Assembly: GCA_000695325.1 (NCBI GenBank)
Contig: AVPN01000222.1
Coordinates: 51,997 to 74,460 of the forward strand
Length of the DNA stretch: 22,464 nucleotides
DNA from: Pleurobrachia bachei
Lineage: Eukaryota > Ctenophora > Tentaculata > Cydippida > Pleurobrachiidae
Direction of reading: 5' to 3'
Shown here piece after piece: positions 11,201 through 19,051 of this stretch. The translations under genes and the position numbers were made by a program. Under the pieces are notes generated by a model. The model was not told the DNA's origin. It did no database searches and worked only from the letters and a program-made list of their open reading frames with translations. Within the stretch, counting starts at the first letter, position 1. Each line of letters opens with the position of its first letter.

Positions 11201-12789
11201 GAGGTGGTGATGTTCTGTCTGTACCGGGGGATGTGACCCTCTCAGACAATGAGGATAATATCCGACTAGCTGACTCAGACACAACTCTCTCTTCATCCTC
11301 CTCCTCCTCCTCTCTCTCCTCGGTAACAGAGCCCCTTGAACCAAGCAACAACAATGACTCTCTAACCCGGGGTCATGTTGTGCTGGCGAGGTGGACAGAT
11401 GAGGGGTGGTATTTCCGGGGTAAAGTTGTGGCACCTACCAGTACTGGGTATGTGGTTGAAGATAATAGTGGACATCAGGAGGATATTGACAGAGATCATG
11501 TTCTTGCAGATGAAATGGTACGTGTTACTCTGTACCCGACTCTGTAGTCTGTATGTGAATGATCTGAACGGGATTCTGTTTGATACAGCTGTAACTGAGA
11601 ACCTAGTTTAGTCCAATTCTCTCCACCCTTCAAGACCCCAAACTAAACAACGTCCCCCCCCCCATGCAGGACAGTAAGCAAGTACCCACAGTTGGTTGCC
11701 ACGTGATTGCCATGCATCCTGAATATTCCTTCTCCTACGCACCTGGCATTGTTACAGGCACTGAAGATAACTGGTTAGTGAACTTTGGATCAGTTTTTAG
11801 CGAATCAAGCGAATCAAAACGGGTACATGTGATTCTAATGATACAAACTGTATGCCCTCCTGAAATCCGTCTAACACACTCCACGCAAATGCTGACATGA
11901 TAATAGGGTCAGGCCACTGCTCTAACCCAGCTCACTGTCCCAGGTTGTTTTCGGTAGAGTTCTATGAGGGTACTGAAGCCGAGGTACCAAGGGAGGAGTT
12001 GTACCTGATAAGTAAGGATCAATACAGGGGTGATGTCAAGTGTATACGTGATGTGGAGGACGCCCTATTAGGTAGGTTGATCTCTAGTGAGACTTTGGGT
12101 TATAATTGACTTGACCATTGAATGACTTGTGTGATCAGCCAGCTCATGTTTTGGAAGCAACAGATCCTTATTTTCTGTTTTGGAACCTGCACAGACCATG
12201 TTTACCCCTTGGCGACATAGCCACCTAGTGTGATCCCCACACACAGGTGGCTATGTCGCCAAGTTCACCCCCCCTCTGAGAGAGAGACAGTCCAAGGAAA
12301 CACCACCACGCTCTGCTGAGTCTGCCCTTGTACAGGAGGGGAATGGTTACTAAATCATCGGGAAGGTCATATGAAGTATCTCTCAATGGGGAATCTATCC
12401 TTCAGGTACGGCCCCCTCTCTTTTTCTTTCACTCTCACCAAACAAACCATACTGTCCAGTGCCCTCTCCGAACCGCGCCGGAAGTGTCATATACATGTAG
12501 CTCACAATGCAAATAACACACTCCCTCCCTGCAGGATCCGTGTCAAGTGTTCACTGACCGTAAGAAGACAGGTCTGCCCCTCTCCCCTGGATCCTACTGC
12601 CTTTGTCCCCTGGACGGCCTCCAAAACACCTTTGCACCAGGGAAGGTGACTGGAGTCAACACAGACACATCATACGCAGTCACATTTCATGATGGGAATG
12701 AGCTGTATTCTGTGGACAAGAACTCTGTGTACCCTGTGAATAAAGACTTCTATACTAATGCTACCAACCTTATTATGTCACGTGATTAG
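2249..12789 (+). CDS. VWA3A/VWA3B-like protein: two VWA domains plus DUF4537 modules
   Basis: Proposed exons: 2249-2293, 2403-2567, 2692-2942, 3356-3500, 3616-3702, 3996-4096, 4244-4708, 4827-4925, 5022-5126, 5274-5738, 5857-5955, 6052-6171, 6267-6396, 6493-6612, 6912-7039, 7181-7613, 7748-7974, 8094-8225, 8333-8451, 8574-8698, 8826-8999, 9155-10180, [10332-11517 skipped], 11670-11773, 11944-12075, 12336-12405, 12535-12789. Phases agree at every junction, giving 1,773 aa. The first VWA fold (about residues 110-260) has lost its metal site: D120-S-Y where DxSxS is expected, and THG (215-217) for TDG. The second (about 690-850) keeps D701-T-S-D-S705, GSTN with T771, and TDG with D794. An HGL-type helical segment follows each VWA. 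Tudor-like DUF4537 modules follow at about 1105-1185 (DGFYYPG) and 1540-1773 (DEGWYFRG, then two or three more). An acidic, poly-Ser linker fills 1246-1540. Family members are linked to motile cilia; the molecular role is not established. The N-terminus, both VWA regions and the DUF4537 parts are secure. The 12075/12336 junction (donor GTTGAT) and the use of the duplicated region are less so. Human VWA3 proteins are about 1,200-1,300 aa. Confidence 0.85.
3029..3042. promoter_or_regulatory. RFX X-box motif (intron 3)
   Basis: GTTACCTAGGCAAC matches the RFX consensus GTNRCC-N2-RGYAAC at every position. It lies in intron 3 (2943-3355) of the VWA3-like gene. RFX factors control ciliary genes in animals, which suits this family. 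Binding is inferred from the motif alone. Confidence 0.5.
3919..3932. promoter_or_regulatory. RFX X-box motif (intron 5)
   Basis: GTTGCCATGGCAAC is a perfect 14-bp palindrome and a full match to the RFX X-box consensus on both strands. It sits in intron 5 (3703-3995) of the VWA3-like gene, about 0.9 kb from the X-box in intron 3. Both could mark an intragenic enhancer or an alternative promoter (inference). Confidence 0.55.
4012..5041 (+). repeat. Direct tandem duplication, 1030 bp, copy 1
   Basis: This segment is repeated at 5042-6071 with only four substitutions noticed by eye (4473/5503, 4870/5900, 4949/5979, 4973/6003). It runs from inside exon 6 to 20 nt into the next exon, so the junction makes a fused exon at 5022-5126. 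The spliced length of the unit is 85+465+99+20 = 669 nt, exactly 223 codons, so the frame is kept and residues 237-459 are repeated as 460-682. The unit covers the end of the first VWA, the helical segment and the linker up to the second VWA. No microhomology is visible at the junction. Confidence 0.95.
5042..6071 (+). repeat. Direct tandem duplication, 1030 bp, copy 2
   Basis: Second copy of the 4012-5041 unit. It contains the second versions of the large exon (5274-5738) and the small exon (5857-5955), and leads into exon 6052-6171, which carries the DxSxS metal site. Both coding differences from copy 1 change the residue (Ala to Pro at 5503, Val to Phe at 5900). Such a pattern fits a very recent duplication, a segregating allele or an assembly duplication. 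Confidence 0.95.
6613..6911. repeat. CT-rich intron of the VWA3-like gene
   Basis: This intron is largely polypyrimidine, with repeated CTCTCTAATCTC-like segments at about 6622-6730 and another CT run at about 6860-6905 just before the acceptor (CTCCCCAG). It reads open in places on the plus strand, but that is low complexity and not coding. Confidence 0.7.
8731..8782 (+). repeat. (GAGACA)n microsatellite
   Basis: About eight near-perfect copies of a 6-bp unit lie inside the intron between exons 8574-8698 and 8826-8999. A less regular GAGA-rich lead-in starts near 8709. Because the unit is a multiple of three and stop-free, the reverse strand reads as a long Leu/Cys repeat, which is not a gene. 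Confidence 0.9.
9184..10437 (+). repeat. Direct tandem duplication of about 1.25 kb, copy A
   Basis: Repeated at 10438-11775. The unit starts 30 nt into exon 9155-10180 and ends at the donor site of the next exon (copy A of that exon starts at 10332). At the junction the normal donor GTTAGT becomes GTCCAG, and the exon runs straight into the second copy. Reading on in the correct frame from the 10332 exon meets a stop codon 20 nt past the junction, at 10456-10458. Unlike the 1030-bp duplication, this one is therefore not in frame. Confidence 0.93.
10332..11517 (+). pseudogene. Fused, frame-broken duplicate exon of the VWA3-like gene
   Basis: This segment has a good acceptor (poly-C then ATGCAG) and a good donor (GTACGT after 11517), so it could be recognised as one 1186-nt exon. 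It joins copy A of the 11670-11773 exon to copy B of the long acidic exon. Its length is not a multiple of three. It has an in-frame stop at 10456-10458 and a second frame break from an 83-bp duplication (11094-11259). Including it would truncate the protein at about residue 1,630 and make the mRNA a candidate for nonsense-mediated decay. Skipping it joins 10180 to 11670 in phase and restores the whole C-terminus. It may instead be an assembly artefact. Confidence 0.7.
10438..11775 (+). repeat. Direct tandem duplication of about 1.25 kb, copy B
   Basis: Second copy of 9184-10437. It is 84 bp longer because of an internal 83-bp duplication and one extra intronic base. Divergence is uneven: 10438-10664 is identical to copy A, about 10755-10975 carries some 19 substitutions, mostly at third codon positions, and about 10977-11170 is again identical. 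Copy B supplies the intact exon 11670-11773 with the working GTTAGT donor. Confidence 0.93.
11094..11259 (+). repeat. 83-bp tandem duplication inside copy B
   Basis: Two adjacent copies (11094-11176 and 11177-11259) of a unit starting AGATCACCGGTGTAG. Copy A has only one. Eighty-three is not a multiple of three, so the duplicate shifts the frame and gives a stop just after the boundary. The unit lies in a stretch that already encodes degenerate repeats around DVLSVPGD, which probably made it prone to slippage or unequal exchange. Confidence 0.93.
12208..12263 (+). repeat. Perfect 19-bp inverted repeat in the penultimate-but-one intron
   Basis: The arms 12208-12226 and 12245-12263 are perfect reverse complements, separated by 18 nt. 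The right arm contains a good-looking 3' splice site (CACACAG at 12240-12246). Using that site after the GTAGGT donor at 12072 gives a phase-correct but soon terminated reading (stop at about 12349-12351). The site used in the full-length model is the later TACAG at 12335. In the pre-mRNA a stem here would bury the competing acceptor. Confidence 0.9.
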
Positions 12790-13036
12790 AGGCAGTCATT
12801 AGCAGAGTTATTATCTAATCAGAGTCATTAGCCGAGTTATAACCAGTGATTAGAGATGTAAAATCAACTGTTTGTGTGATTGAAAGACTGTATAAAACTG
12901 TGTAAATAATAGTAAATTATTGAAACCTGTATAAGTATGGACATATTTTGTTGAAAAAAGAGACCGAGGGAGATATTTAGTGATGACAGGAACTTTATTA
13001 TATGACGTTTTTGACAACTCTGATATCTTTATTATG
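12790..13036. other. 3' flank of the VWA3-like gene
   Basis: Unique AT-rich sequence after the TAG at 12787-12789. It includes a degenerate repeat of GTCATTAGC(A/C)GAGTTAT around 12796-12840. No canonical AATAAA was seen near the stop; GTATAAAAC near 12890 is a possible variant signal. There is no coding evidence. Confidence 0.5.
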
Positions 13037-13592
13037 ATAGTTGAACATTGAATAGCCTGAATATAACTTTAATGCTTGATCGGGAGAGAGACTTGACGCA
13101 TCTGGAAATATGTTAATGTATGTATATAGTTCCGTATTATGTGATTGTGAGGCGTAATATTCCTCGTAATCCGCTTAAATTATTGAGAGATAAGTCCAAT
13201 CTATACTATAGAATTCATGTTGCAAGAGGAGCTACCCGAGTCAGAAGAGGGAGACAATGAAAGAAATATATGATAAAAGGAGAGAGTGCAGAGTGTGTTT
13301 ATTTTACCCCTGGAGAGAGAAGGGCACGTTGTACAAAATGGGGCATTTCCTACTGTATATTCTCACTACATTGCAGTTCTACTACTTTTGCAACGCACTG
13401 TGTTTCAGTTCGATTTCAATACAACCAAATAGAATCTACATGTGGGATACACGTGCTCCAGCCGGCTGCAGCCACATTTTGGCCGATATTCCCGTTACGT
13501 GCATACTCCTATTATCGTCTTGATCTGATCGTCTTGTTCACGTCTTGTCTGTCAGAGCATTGGCTTGACAGCATCGTATTTTGTTCCCATGC
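13037..13592. repeat. Segmental duplicate, copy 1
   Basis: Repeated at 14372-14935 with an offset of 1335 bp at its start and very few changes. The clearest difference is a short insertion in copy 2 (GCTGTGATC-like, near 14823). Both copies lead into the same 28-bp minisatellite. Open stretches in this segment (for example from 13257) have no recognisable protein and are probably spurious. A dispersed motif (GTCAGAGCATTGGCTTGAC) lies near its end, at 13551-13569. Confidence 0.9.
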
Positions 13593-13829
13593 CTTGTTCC
13601 CGTGTCTTGTTCCCGTGTGTCTTGTTCCCGTGTCTTGTTCCCGTGTGTCTTGTTCCCGTGTCTTGTTCCCGTGTGTCTTGTTCCCGTGTCTTGTTCCCGT
13701 GTGTCTTGTTCCCGTGTCTTGTTCCCGTGTGTCTTGTTCCCGTGTCTTGTTCCCGTGTGTCTTGTTCCCGTGTCTTGTTCCCGTGTGTCTTGTTCCCGTG
13801 TCTTGTTCCCGTGTGTCTTGTTCCCGTGT
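13593..13829 (+). repeat. 28-bp minisatellite, about 8.5 copies
   Basis: The unit is a 13-bp plus a 15-bp module, CTTGTTCCCGTGT and CTTGTTCCCGTGTGT, so it is a dimer of a TGTTCCCG core. The period is not a multiple of three and lacks stops, so several frames read as Cys/Ser/Arg/Val-rich peptides on the plus strand and a Gly/Thr/Arg/His-rich peptide on the minus strand. None of these should be taken as genes. Confidence 0.95.
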
Positions 13830-13852
13830 TTATTAACTAACATTTCTTTTCT

Positions 13853-14371
13853 ATTTATGTTTCAGTGTTTCTGCCGACAGTGTGGAACTCCTTACCTTTG
13901 GACCTGAGATCTGTACACCCCATTGAGTTGTTCAACTCTAAGTTGAAGACCCGACTTTTCCTTGAAGCGTTTCCTCCTGCCTCTGGAGACTCCCGTTGTG
14001 GCGTCTGAGTTGTTCACCGGACTCCCCATCTGTCAGTAGGCGGTCTTTAGGCATACTCACCACTACACTTAGGGCTTTTTTTTTATCAGTATTGTTGAGC
14101 TGCTGATAAGTGTGGGCTGTTGGCTTTGTTCCCTTTATTTAATAAAGTCTGTATTTTTTCCATCTTAACAGTTTTTTCAAAGTTATGTGACCAGTTATAT
14201 CTTTTTAGTACATCTTCAATTAGGAGTGAGTTTTTTCCAAAGTGTGTAAGAATATTTAAGGATCTTTTTAGCGTTAGGTATACCGCTCTGAAGCTCGTCA
14301 GTGTCAGGTAGAGTTTTACTTATCTGGCCCTGTCGTGTCTGTGGCGGTATACAAAACTTAATATTATTATT
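13853..14371 (+). mobile_element. 5'-truncated non-LTR retrotransposon (3' end)
   Basis: From 13853 to the TGA at 14006-14008 one frame encodes the typical C-terminal end of a non-LTR reverse transcriptase ORF: FLPTVWNSLPLDLRS, then ELFNSKLKTRLF. About 350 bp of 3' UTR follow, with a poly-T run near 14075. It ends in a short ATT-rich tail (about 14360-14371). The reverse transcriptase and endonuclease domains are absent, so the copy is dead on arrival. The 5' edge abuts the minisatellite, and the 3' tail abuts the second copy of the flanking duplicate. The clade (CR1/L2-like is a guess) cannot be fixed from this piece. Confidence 0.75.
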
Positions 14372-14935
14372 ATAGTTGAACATTGAATAGCCTGAATATA
14401 ACTTTAATGCTTGATCGGGAGAGAGACTTGACGCATCTGGAAATATGTTAATGTATGTATATAGTTCCGTATTATGTGATTGTGAGGCGTAATATTCCTC
14501 GTAATCCGCTTAAATTATTGAGAGATAAGTCCAATCTATACTATAGAATTCATGTTGCAAGAGGAGCTACCCGAGTCAGAAGAGGGAGACAATGAAAGAA
14601 ATATATGATAAAAGGAGAGAGTGCAGAGTGTGTTTATTTTACCCCTGGAGAGAGAAGGGCACGTTGTACAAAATGGGGCATTTCCTACTGTATATTCTCA
14701 CTACATTGCAGTTCTACTACTTTTGCAACGCACTGTGTTTCAGTTCGATTTCAATACAACCAAATAGAATCTACATGTGGGATACACGTGCTCCAGCCGG
14801 CTGCAGCCACATTTTGGCCGATCGCTGTGATATTCCCGTTATGTGCATGCTCCTATTATCGTCTGATCTGATCGTCTTGTTCACGTCTTGTCTGTCAGAG
14901 CATTGGCTTGTCAGCATCGTATTTTGTTCCCATGC
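14372..14935. repeat. Segmental duplicate, copy 2
   Basis: Near-identical copy of 13037-13592, starting directly after the ATT-rich tail of the retrotransposon fragment. It ends in a short version of the same minisatellite and then in sequence not found after copy 1. The retrotransposon fragment therefore lies between two long direct repeats. Confidence 0.9.
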
Positions 14936-15029
14936 CTTGTTCCCGTGTCTTGTTCCCGTGTGTCTTGTTCCCGTGTCTTGTTCCCGTGTGTCTTGTTCCC
15001 GTGTGTCTTGTTCCCGTGTCTTGTTTCCG
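14936..15029 (+). repeat. 28-bp minisatellite, short copy (about 3.4 units)
   Basis: Same TGTTCCCG-based unit as at 13593-13829 but much shorter, ending in a variant TTGTTTCCG. The length difference between the two paralogous arrays shows that the array is labile. Confidence 0.9.
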
Positions 15030-16746
15030 TTGGACAGCAAGTTTTGTACTGATACTCGTTCGTGTATCCCATTAGTCAGTGTCAAACATTAGCTTCCAGT
15101 TGGTTGGCGGTTTTTAGGCATTGTCAATGCCCACGGCCATTTACTATACTACACTGTGCCAGTACCTACTTGATAATGGTCTTAGTTACAGTGCCTGTAT
15201 AATTATATAGCACTCGAAGCAGCTGTATAGGGTGTGTAGAACGATCTCTAACAGTTGTACACGCTGTGTACTACACAGTCTACAGTTGGCCTACTCAGTT
15301 GCCTAACGACTTCTTCCTATACTAGTTAATCCTTGGAGTTCTCAATTACGCACCAACTACCATGCTTGTCTCATGTACCGGCCTTAGAGCCCAAACACAC
15401 TGTAAGTGTATGCATCAAGATTTTGGCCCATCCTATATCTCATTGTTCTGTCATGTCACACGTAAAACACATACTACAGTAGGATAGCACGTTGTCACTA
15501 ACTACTCATGTGTTCAGGAAACTCATTAAACATCCACATAATACACATGTAATATTATTATGTGCAGACTTCCCCAGACCTGTACCTGGCTCACACCGTT
15601 ATTTCTTCGCGCTCTGTGAGGGTTCGGTAGATCAAGGGTTACGGATTGCTGTTCTCGAAGTTGTGTGTGTAATGTGTATCACACACTAGACTCTAGATCT
15701 GCGGAACCAATCTGAATGCACTGCCGTGGCAATCGAAACAGGGTCTGGTAGACAGCACTACACGAGGTAGTACCAGTACCACAATCCACTTGGTACCACA
15801 TGGTCTCAACTCTCATCTCAATAGCTCAATTAGTCTCTTCCCGTCAGGCCAATGCTCTGACAGGTCTCTTCATCAAAGCATTTGTCGGTGACTCTTTAAT
15901 CTTGTTAATTTTCCATGCCTGTTTCATGAATATTCACGCTCTCGGGTATCATCTACCCCATCAGCTCTGAGTCGGGGAGCTCTCTTTGGAGCACCCCTCA
16001 GTGAATCCAAGCCTTGACTAATGACTTTGAATTCATATTTTGTGGTAAAGTATCTTTCTTCTTTCTCTACCCAGAACATACCACGCCACTCTATTTCCTT
16101 CTTTCAGCTACTCAGTTCAGCCATTAGTTTGTTTTGTCTAATTCTACAAGTACACACCGACATTTAGATGAGTAGTGTGGATGACCGTCATTGTCCTCTT
16201 TATTTGATGAGGCCCAGTGTGTGTAGGTAGTGGCTTATGATCTCATCTCATTTCATATCACATTTAAAGCTGGGTGTAGGAAGGTAATAAAATGAGATCT
16301 CAGAATCTGCTCGTCTTATTCAGTCTTATTCAATCCCTCGAATATCTTTGATCTCTCTATCTTTCGTAGCATTCTCATCACTGAAATTTACATTTTACAT
16401 TCAGCTCAGGTGGCATCTTATTTTCACCATTTCAGTGCTTTCTTCCTCCTAGTTCTATCTCCTCCTCTTATTTTTCTTCTGATTTTCACAACTCTTCACG
16501 TGCTCCAGAGGATCTGCAATCCCCCACCGTTGATACGTCTGGCTTCTTTTTTGTTTTTGTGCGTCCCACTGTGTGTGATGATCTACTTATTAGGAGTTTC
16601 AAAAACAGTGGCCAAATTTGAGTTCCGATTCCCCAAAAGCTTGTTTGTGTTCCTCTTCCATCGCACTATAACCAGTTAATTTATGGAAAAGATCAAGTTA
16701 CAAGCTGGGAAAAGTATTTGATATCAACACGTAATCCACAGATATT
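15030..16746. other. Intergenic region without a supported gene
   Basis: Mostly unique sequence. A copy of the dispersed CTGTCAGAGCATTGGCCTGA motif lies at 15843-15861 in reverse orientation. A T-rich open stretch at 16410-16679 would encode a hydrophobic peptide but has no supported start or homology. The last part is presumably the promoter and 5' UTR of the EF-hand gene; a possible acceptor (ATCCACAG, ending 16741) lies 5 nt before the start codon. No tRNA or other RNA gene was recognised. Confidence 0.5.
15843..15861 (-). repeat. Dispersed near-palindromic motif, one of five copies
   Basis: On the minus strand this reads CCTGTCAGAGCATTGGCCTG. Related copies are at 13551-13569 and 14894-14912 (plus, within the segmental duplicates), 20741-20760 (minus) and 21184-21204 (plus). 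The core TCAGAGCAWTRGCYTGA is near-palindromic at its ends. Flanking sequences differ between the non-duplicated copies. Confidence 0.7.
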
Positions 16747-18715
16747 ATGGCTGTTTCACCTCTGATTAAGAATGCTTTTGAGAAATACGCAGAGGGTGGA
16801 AGTGAGATTGGTGTGCCTTCAGTCAAGGACCTGTTCCTCGTCAACCTAATTCCTCTCAGTCATCCTGTAGTAGGTAGGCCAAACCAAACCAAACCAAACC
16901 AAACCAAACCAAACCAAACCAAACCAAACCAAACCAAACCAAACCAAACCAAACCAAACCAAACCAAACCAAACCAAACCAAACCAAACCAAACCAAACC
17001 AAACCAAACCAAACCAAACCAAACCAAACCAAACCAAACCAAACCAAACCAAACCAAACCAAACCAAACCAAACCAAACCAAACCAAACCAAACCAAACC
17101 AAACCAAACCAAACCAAACCAAACCAAACCAAACCAAACCAAACCAAACCAAACCAAACCAAACCAAACCAAACCAAACCAAACCAAACCAAACCAAACC
17201 AAACCAAACCAAACCAAACCAAACCAAACCAAACCAAACCAAACCAAACCAAACCAAACCAAACCAAACCAAACCAAACCAAACCAAACCAAACCAAACC
17301 AAACCAAACCAAACCAAACCAAACCAAACCAAACCAAACCAAACCAAACCAAACCAAACCAAACCAAACCAAACCAAACCAAACCAAACCAAACCAAACC
17401 AAACCAAACCAAACCAAACCAAACCAAACCAAACCAAACCAAACCAAACCAAACCAAACCAAACCAAACCAAACCAAACCAAACCAAACCAAACCAAACC
17501 AAACCAAACCAAACCAAACCAAACCAAACCAAACCAAACCAAACCAAACCAAACCAAACCAAACCAAACCAAACCAAACCAAACCAAACCAAACCAAACC
17601 AAACCAAACCAAACCAAACCAAACCAAACCAAACCAAACCAAACCAAACCAAACCAAACCAAACCAAACCAAACCAAACCAAACCAAACCAAACCAAACC
17701 AAACCAAACCAAACCAAACCAAACCAAACCAAACCAAACCAAACCAAACCAAACCAAACCAAACCAAACCAAACCAAACCAAACCAAACCAAACCAAACC
17801 AAACCAAACCAAACCAAACCAAACCAAACCAAACCAAACCAAACCAAACCAAACCAAACCAAACCAAACCAAACCAAACCAAACCAAACCAAACCAAACC
17901 AAACCAAACCAAACCAAACCAAACCAAACCAAACCAAACCAAACCAAACCAAACCAAACCAAACCAAACCAAACCAAACCAAACCAAACCAAACCAAACC
18001 AAACCAAACCAAACCAAACCAAACCAAACCAAACCAAACCAAACCAAACCAAACCAAACCAAACCAAACCAAACCAAACCAAACCAAACCAAACCAAACC
18101 AAACCAAACCAAACCAAACCAAACCAAACCAAACCAAACCAAACCAAACCAAACCAAACCAAACCAAACCAAACCAAACCAAACCAAACCAAACCAAACC
18201 AAACCAAACCAAACCAAACCAAACCAATTCCAGTTGCTCTGTTCGACGAAGTGAGAGACAAGACATCCTTTACACTGGAAGAGGTCAGGGATCTGTTCTG
18301 TAAAGCAAAGCAGCAGCTAGGTGGATATATTGATAGATTGGAGCTCTTTGATAAATACGATACAAACTCCGATGGATTTATCTCTCGGGTGAGTACTAAA
18401 ACTTGTGGTTTACCATTCTGATAAAGCTAATGGGACATGCATGTGTCACGTCAGACGTCCCAAAACATCTTACTAAGTACTGTAAAGACTGTAATTGTAA
18501 CCAGATCTTGTTGACTAACCACTAACCAGTAACCACCCCTTTCTACCTACTACTAGGAGGATATGAAAATATGTCTGAGGGAGGACGAATATTACAAAGA
18601 GGAAGAATTGGACACAGTGATTGATCTGGTGATGTTGTTTGGGGATGTAAACAAAGATGACCGGTTAAACTACAGAGAGTTCGTCAGGATGCTCAAAGAT
18701 GTCCCCTTGGAATAA
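16747..18715 (+). CDS. EF-hand calcium-binding protein, 3 exons, 146 aa
   Basis: Exons 16747-16873, 18234-18388 and 18557-18715 join in consistent phases (1, then 0) to give 146 aa. The C-terminal half has a pair of EF-hands. The first loop is DTNSDGFISRED (ligands D1, N3, D5, G6, I8, with D instead of E at position 12). It is split by intron 2 between R10 and E11. The second is DVNKDDRLNYRE, with canonical D1, N3, D5 and E12. The N-terminal half (MAVSPLIKNAFEKYAEGG...) is helical with no clear EF loop, as if an ancestral N-terminal EF-hand had degenerated. The size suits a small calmodulin-superfamily sensor or buffer; the orthologue is not identified. Intron 1 is almost wholly an AAACC array. 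AATAAA overlaps the stop codon (18711-18716) and could be the polyadenylation signal. The gene converges on the PAP2 gene, with stop codons about 335 bp apart. Confidence 0.85.
16881..18225 (+). repeat. (AAACC)269 perfect pentanucleotide array filling intron 1
   Basis: The array is 1345 bp long, exactly 269 uninterrupted units with no variant seen in any line. The host intron is 16874-18233 (1360 bp), so only 7 nt (GTAGGCC) separate the donor from the array and 8 nt (AATTCCAG) separate it from the acceptor. With no stop codons and a period of five, all plus-strand frames read Pro-Asn-Gln-Thr-Lys and all minus-strand frames Gly-Leu-Val-Trp-Phe. These are not genes. The unit is not a canonical telomere repeat (TTAGGG), although the minus strand is GGTTT. 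Confidence 0.97.
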
Positions 18716-18716
18716 A
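18711..18716 (+). terminator. AATAAA overlapping the EF-hand stop codon
   Basis: The last codon GAA, the TAA stop and the next base form AATAAA. If used for polyadenylation, the 3' UTR would be only some 10-30 nt, as happens in very compact genomes. No other good hexamer was noticed on the plus strand before the convergent gene. Confidence 0.35.
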
Positions 18717-18723
18717 GCGAGCT

Positions 18724-18786
18724 GTTGCCATGGTTACCATGGTCACCATTGTGGTTAACATTGGTCAGAGTTGTTACCGTGGTTAC
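18724..18786. promoter_or_regulatory. Cluster of X-box-like motifs between convergent genes
   Basis: Read on the minus strand, GTAACCATGGCAAC (18737-18724) and GTAACCACGGTAAC (18786-18773) both match GTNRCC-N2-RGYAAC. Between them lie degenerate relatives such as GTTACCATGGTCAC. The segment looks like a diverged tandem array of GGTTACCAT-type units. It is downstream of both neighbouring genes, so a regulatory role is doubtful. Confidence 0.3.
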
Positions 18787-18981
18787 CGACGCCAAAATGA
18801 AACATTGAAACACGTATAAATTTGTTTTAGTACCGAGCGTTATACACGGGTTACAATTCAGAATTTATTGTTTATGACACAGAGAATATTATTACTCATA
18901 TCATATGACACGGAGAAATGTATATTATCAACTGAATACAGCTGTAAGATGCTGTTTCTTTTTGACCTGTTCAATAAGTAT

Positions 18982-18987
18982 TTTATT
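18982..18987 (-). terminator. Candidate polyadenylation signal of the PAP2 gene
   Basis: AATAAA on the minus strand, about 65 nt past the stop codon at 19052-19054. It implies that the 3' ends of the convergent EF-hand and PAP2 transcripts come within about 250 bp of each other. Confidence 0.5.
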
Positions 18988-19051
18988 TCCCAATAACACA
19001 ATCAATACCTTCAAATATATTCAAATTAATTGGTAACCAACTGCTGATTGT

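Noticed and set aside
13538-13907. Open frames rich in Cys/Ser/Arg/Val (plus) or Gly/Thr/Arg/His (minus)
   Set aside because: They are translations of the 28-bp minisatellite, open in several frames only because the unit lacks stop triplets.
13037-15029. CRISPR-like or phage-like direct repeat array
   Set aside because: The repeats are contiguous minisatellite units without unique spacers, in an intron-containing animal genome.
15590-15640. GGTTCG near 15623 resembling a tRNA B box
   Set aside because: There is no matching A box, acceptor stem or anticodon arm at tRNA spacing.
16410-16679. Hydrophobic 89-codon stretch resembling a membrane protein
   Set aside because: The hydrophobicity comes from T-rich, low-complexity DNA. 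It begins with GTG, has no convincing upstream exon and no recognisable family. A weak acceptor (GCTCAG) precedes it, so it is not wholly excluded.
16881-18225. Interstitial telomere
   Set aside because: The unit AAACC/GGTTT is not the animal TTAGGG repeat nor a known telomere variant, and it is confined exactly to one intron.
16846-18303. Very long open frames of (PNQTK)n on the plus strand and (GLVWF)n on the minus strand
   Set aside because: They are produced by the AAACC array, which has no stop in any frame. The array lies in an intron whose flanking exons join in phase.
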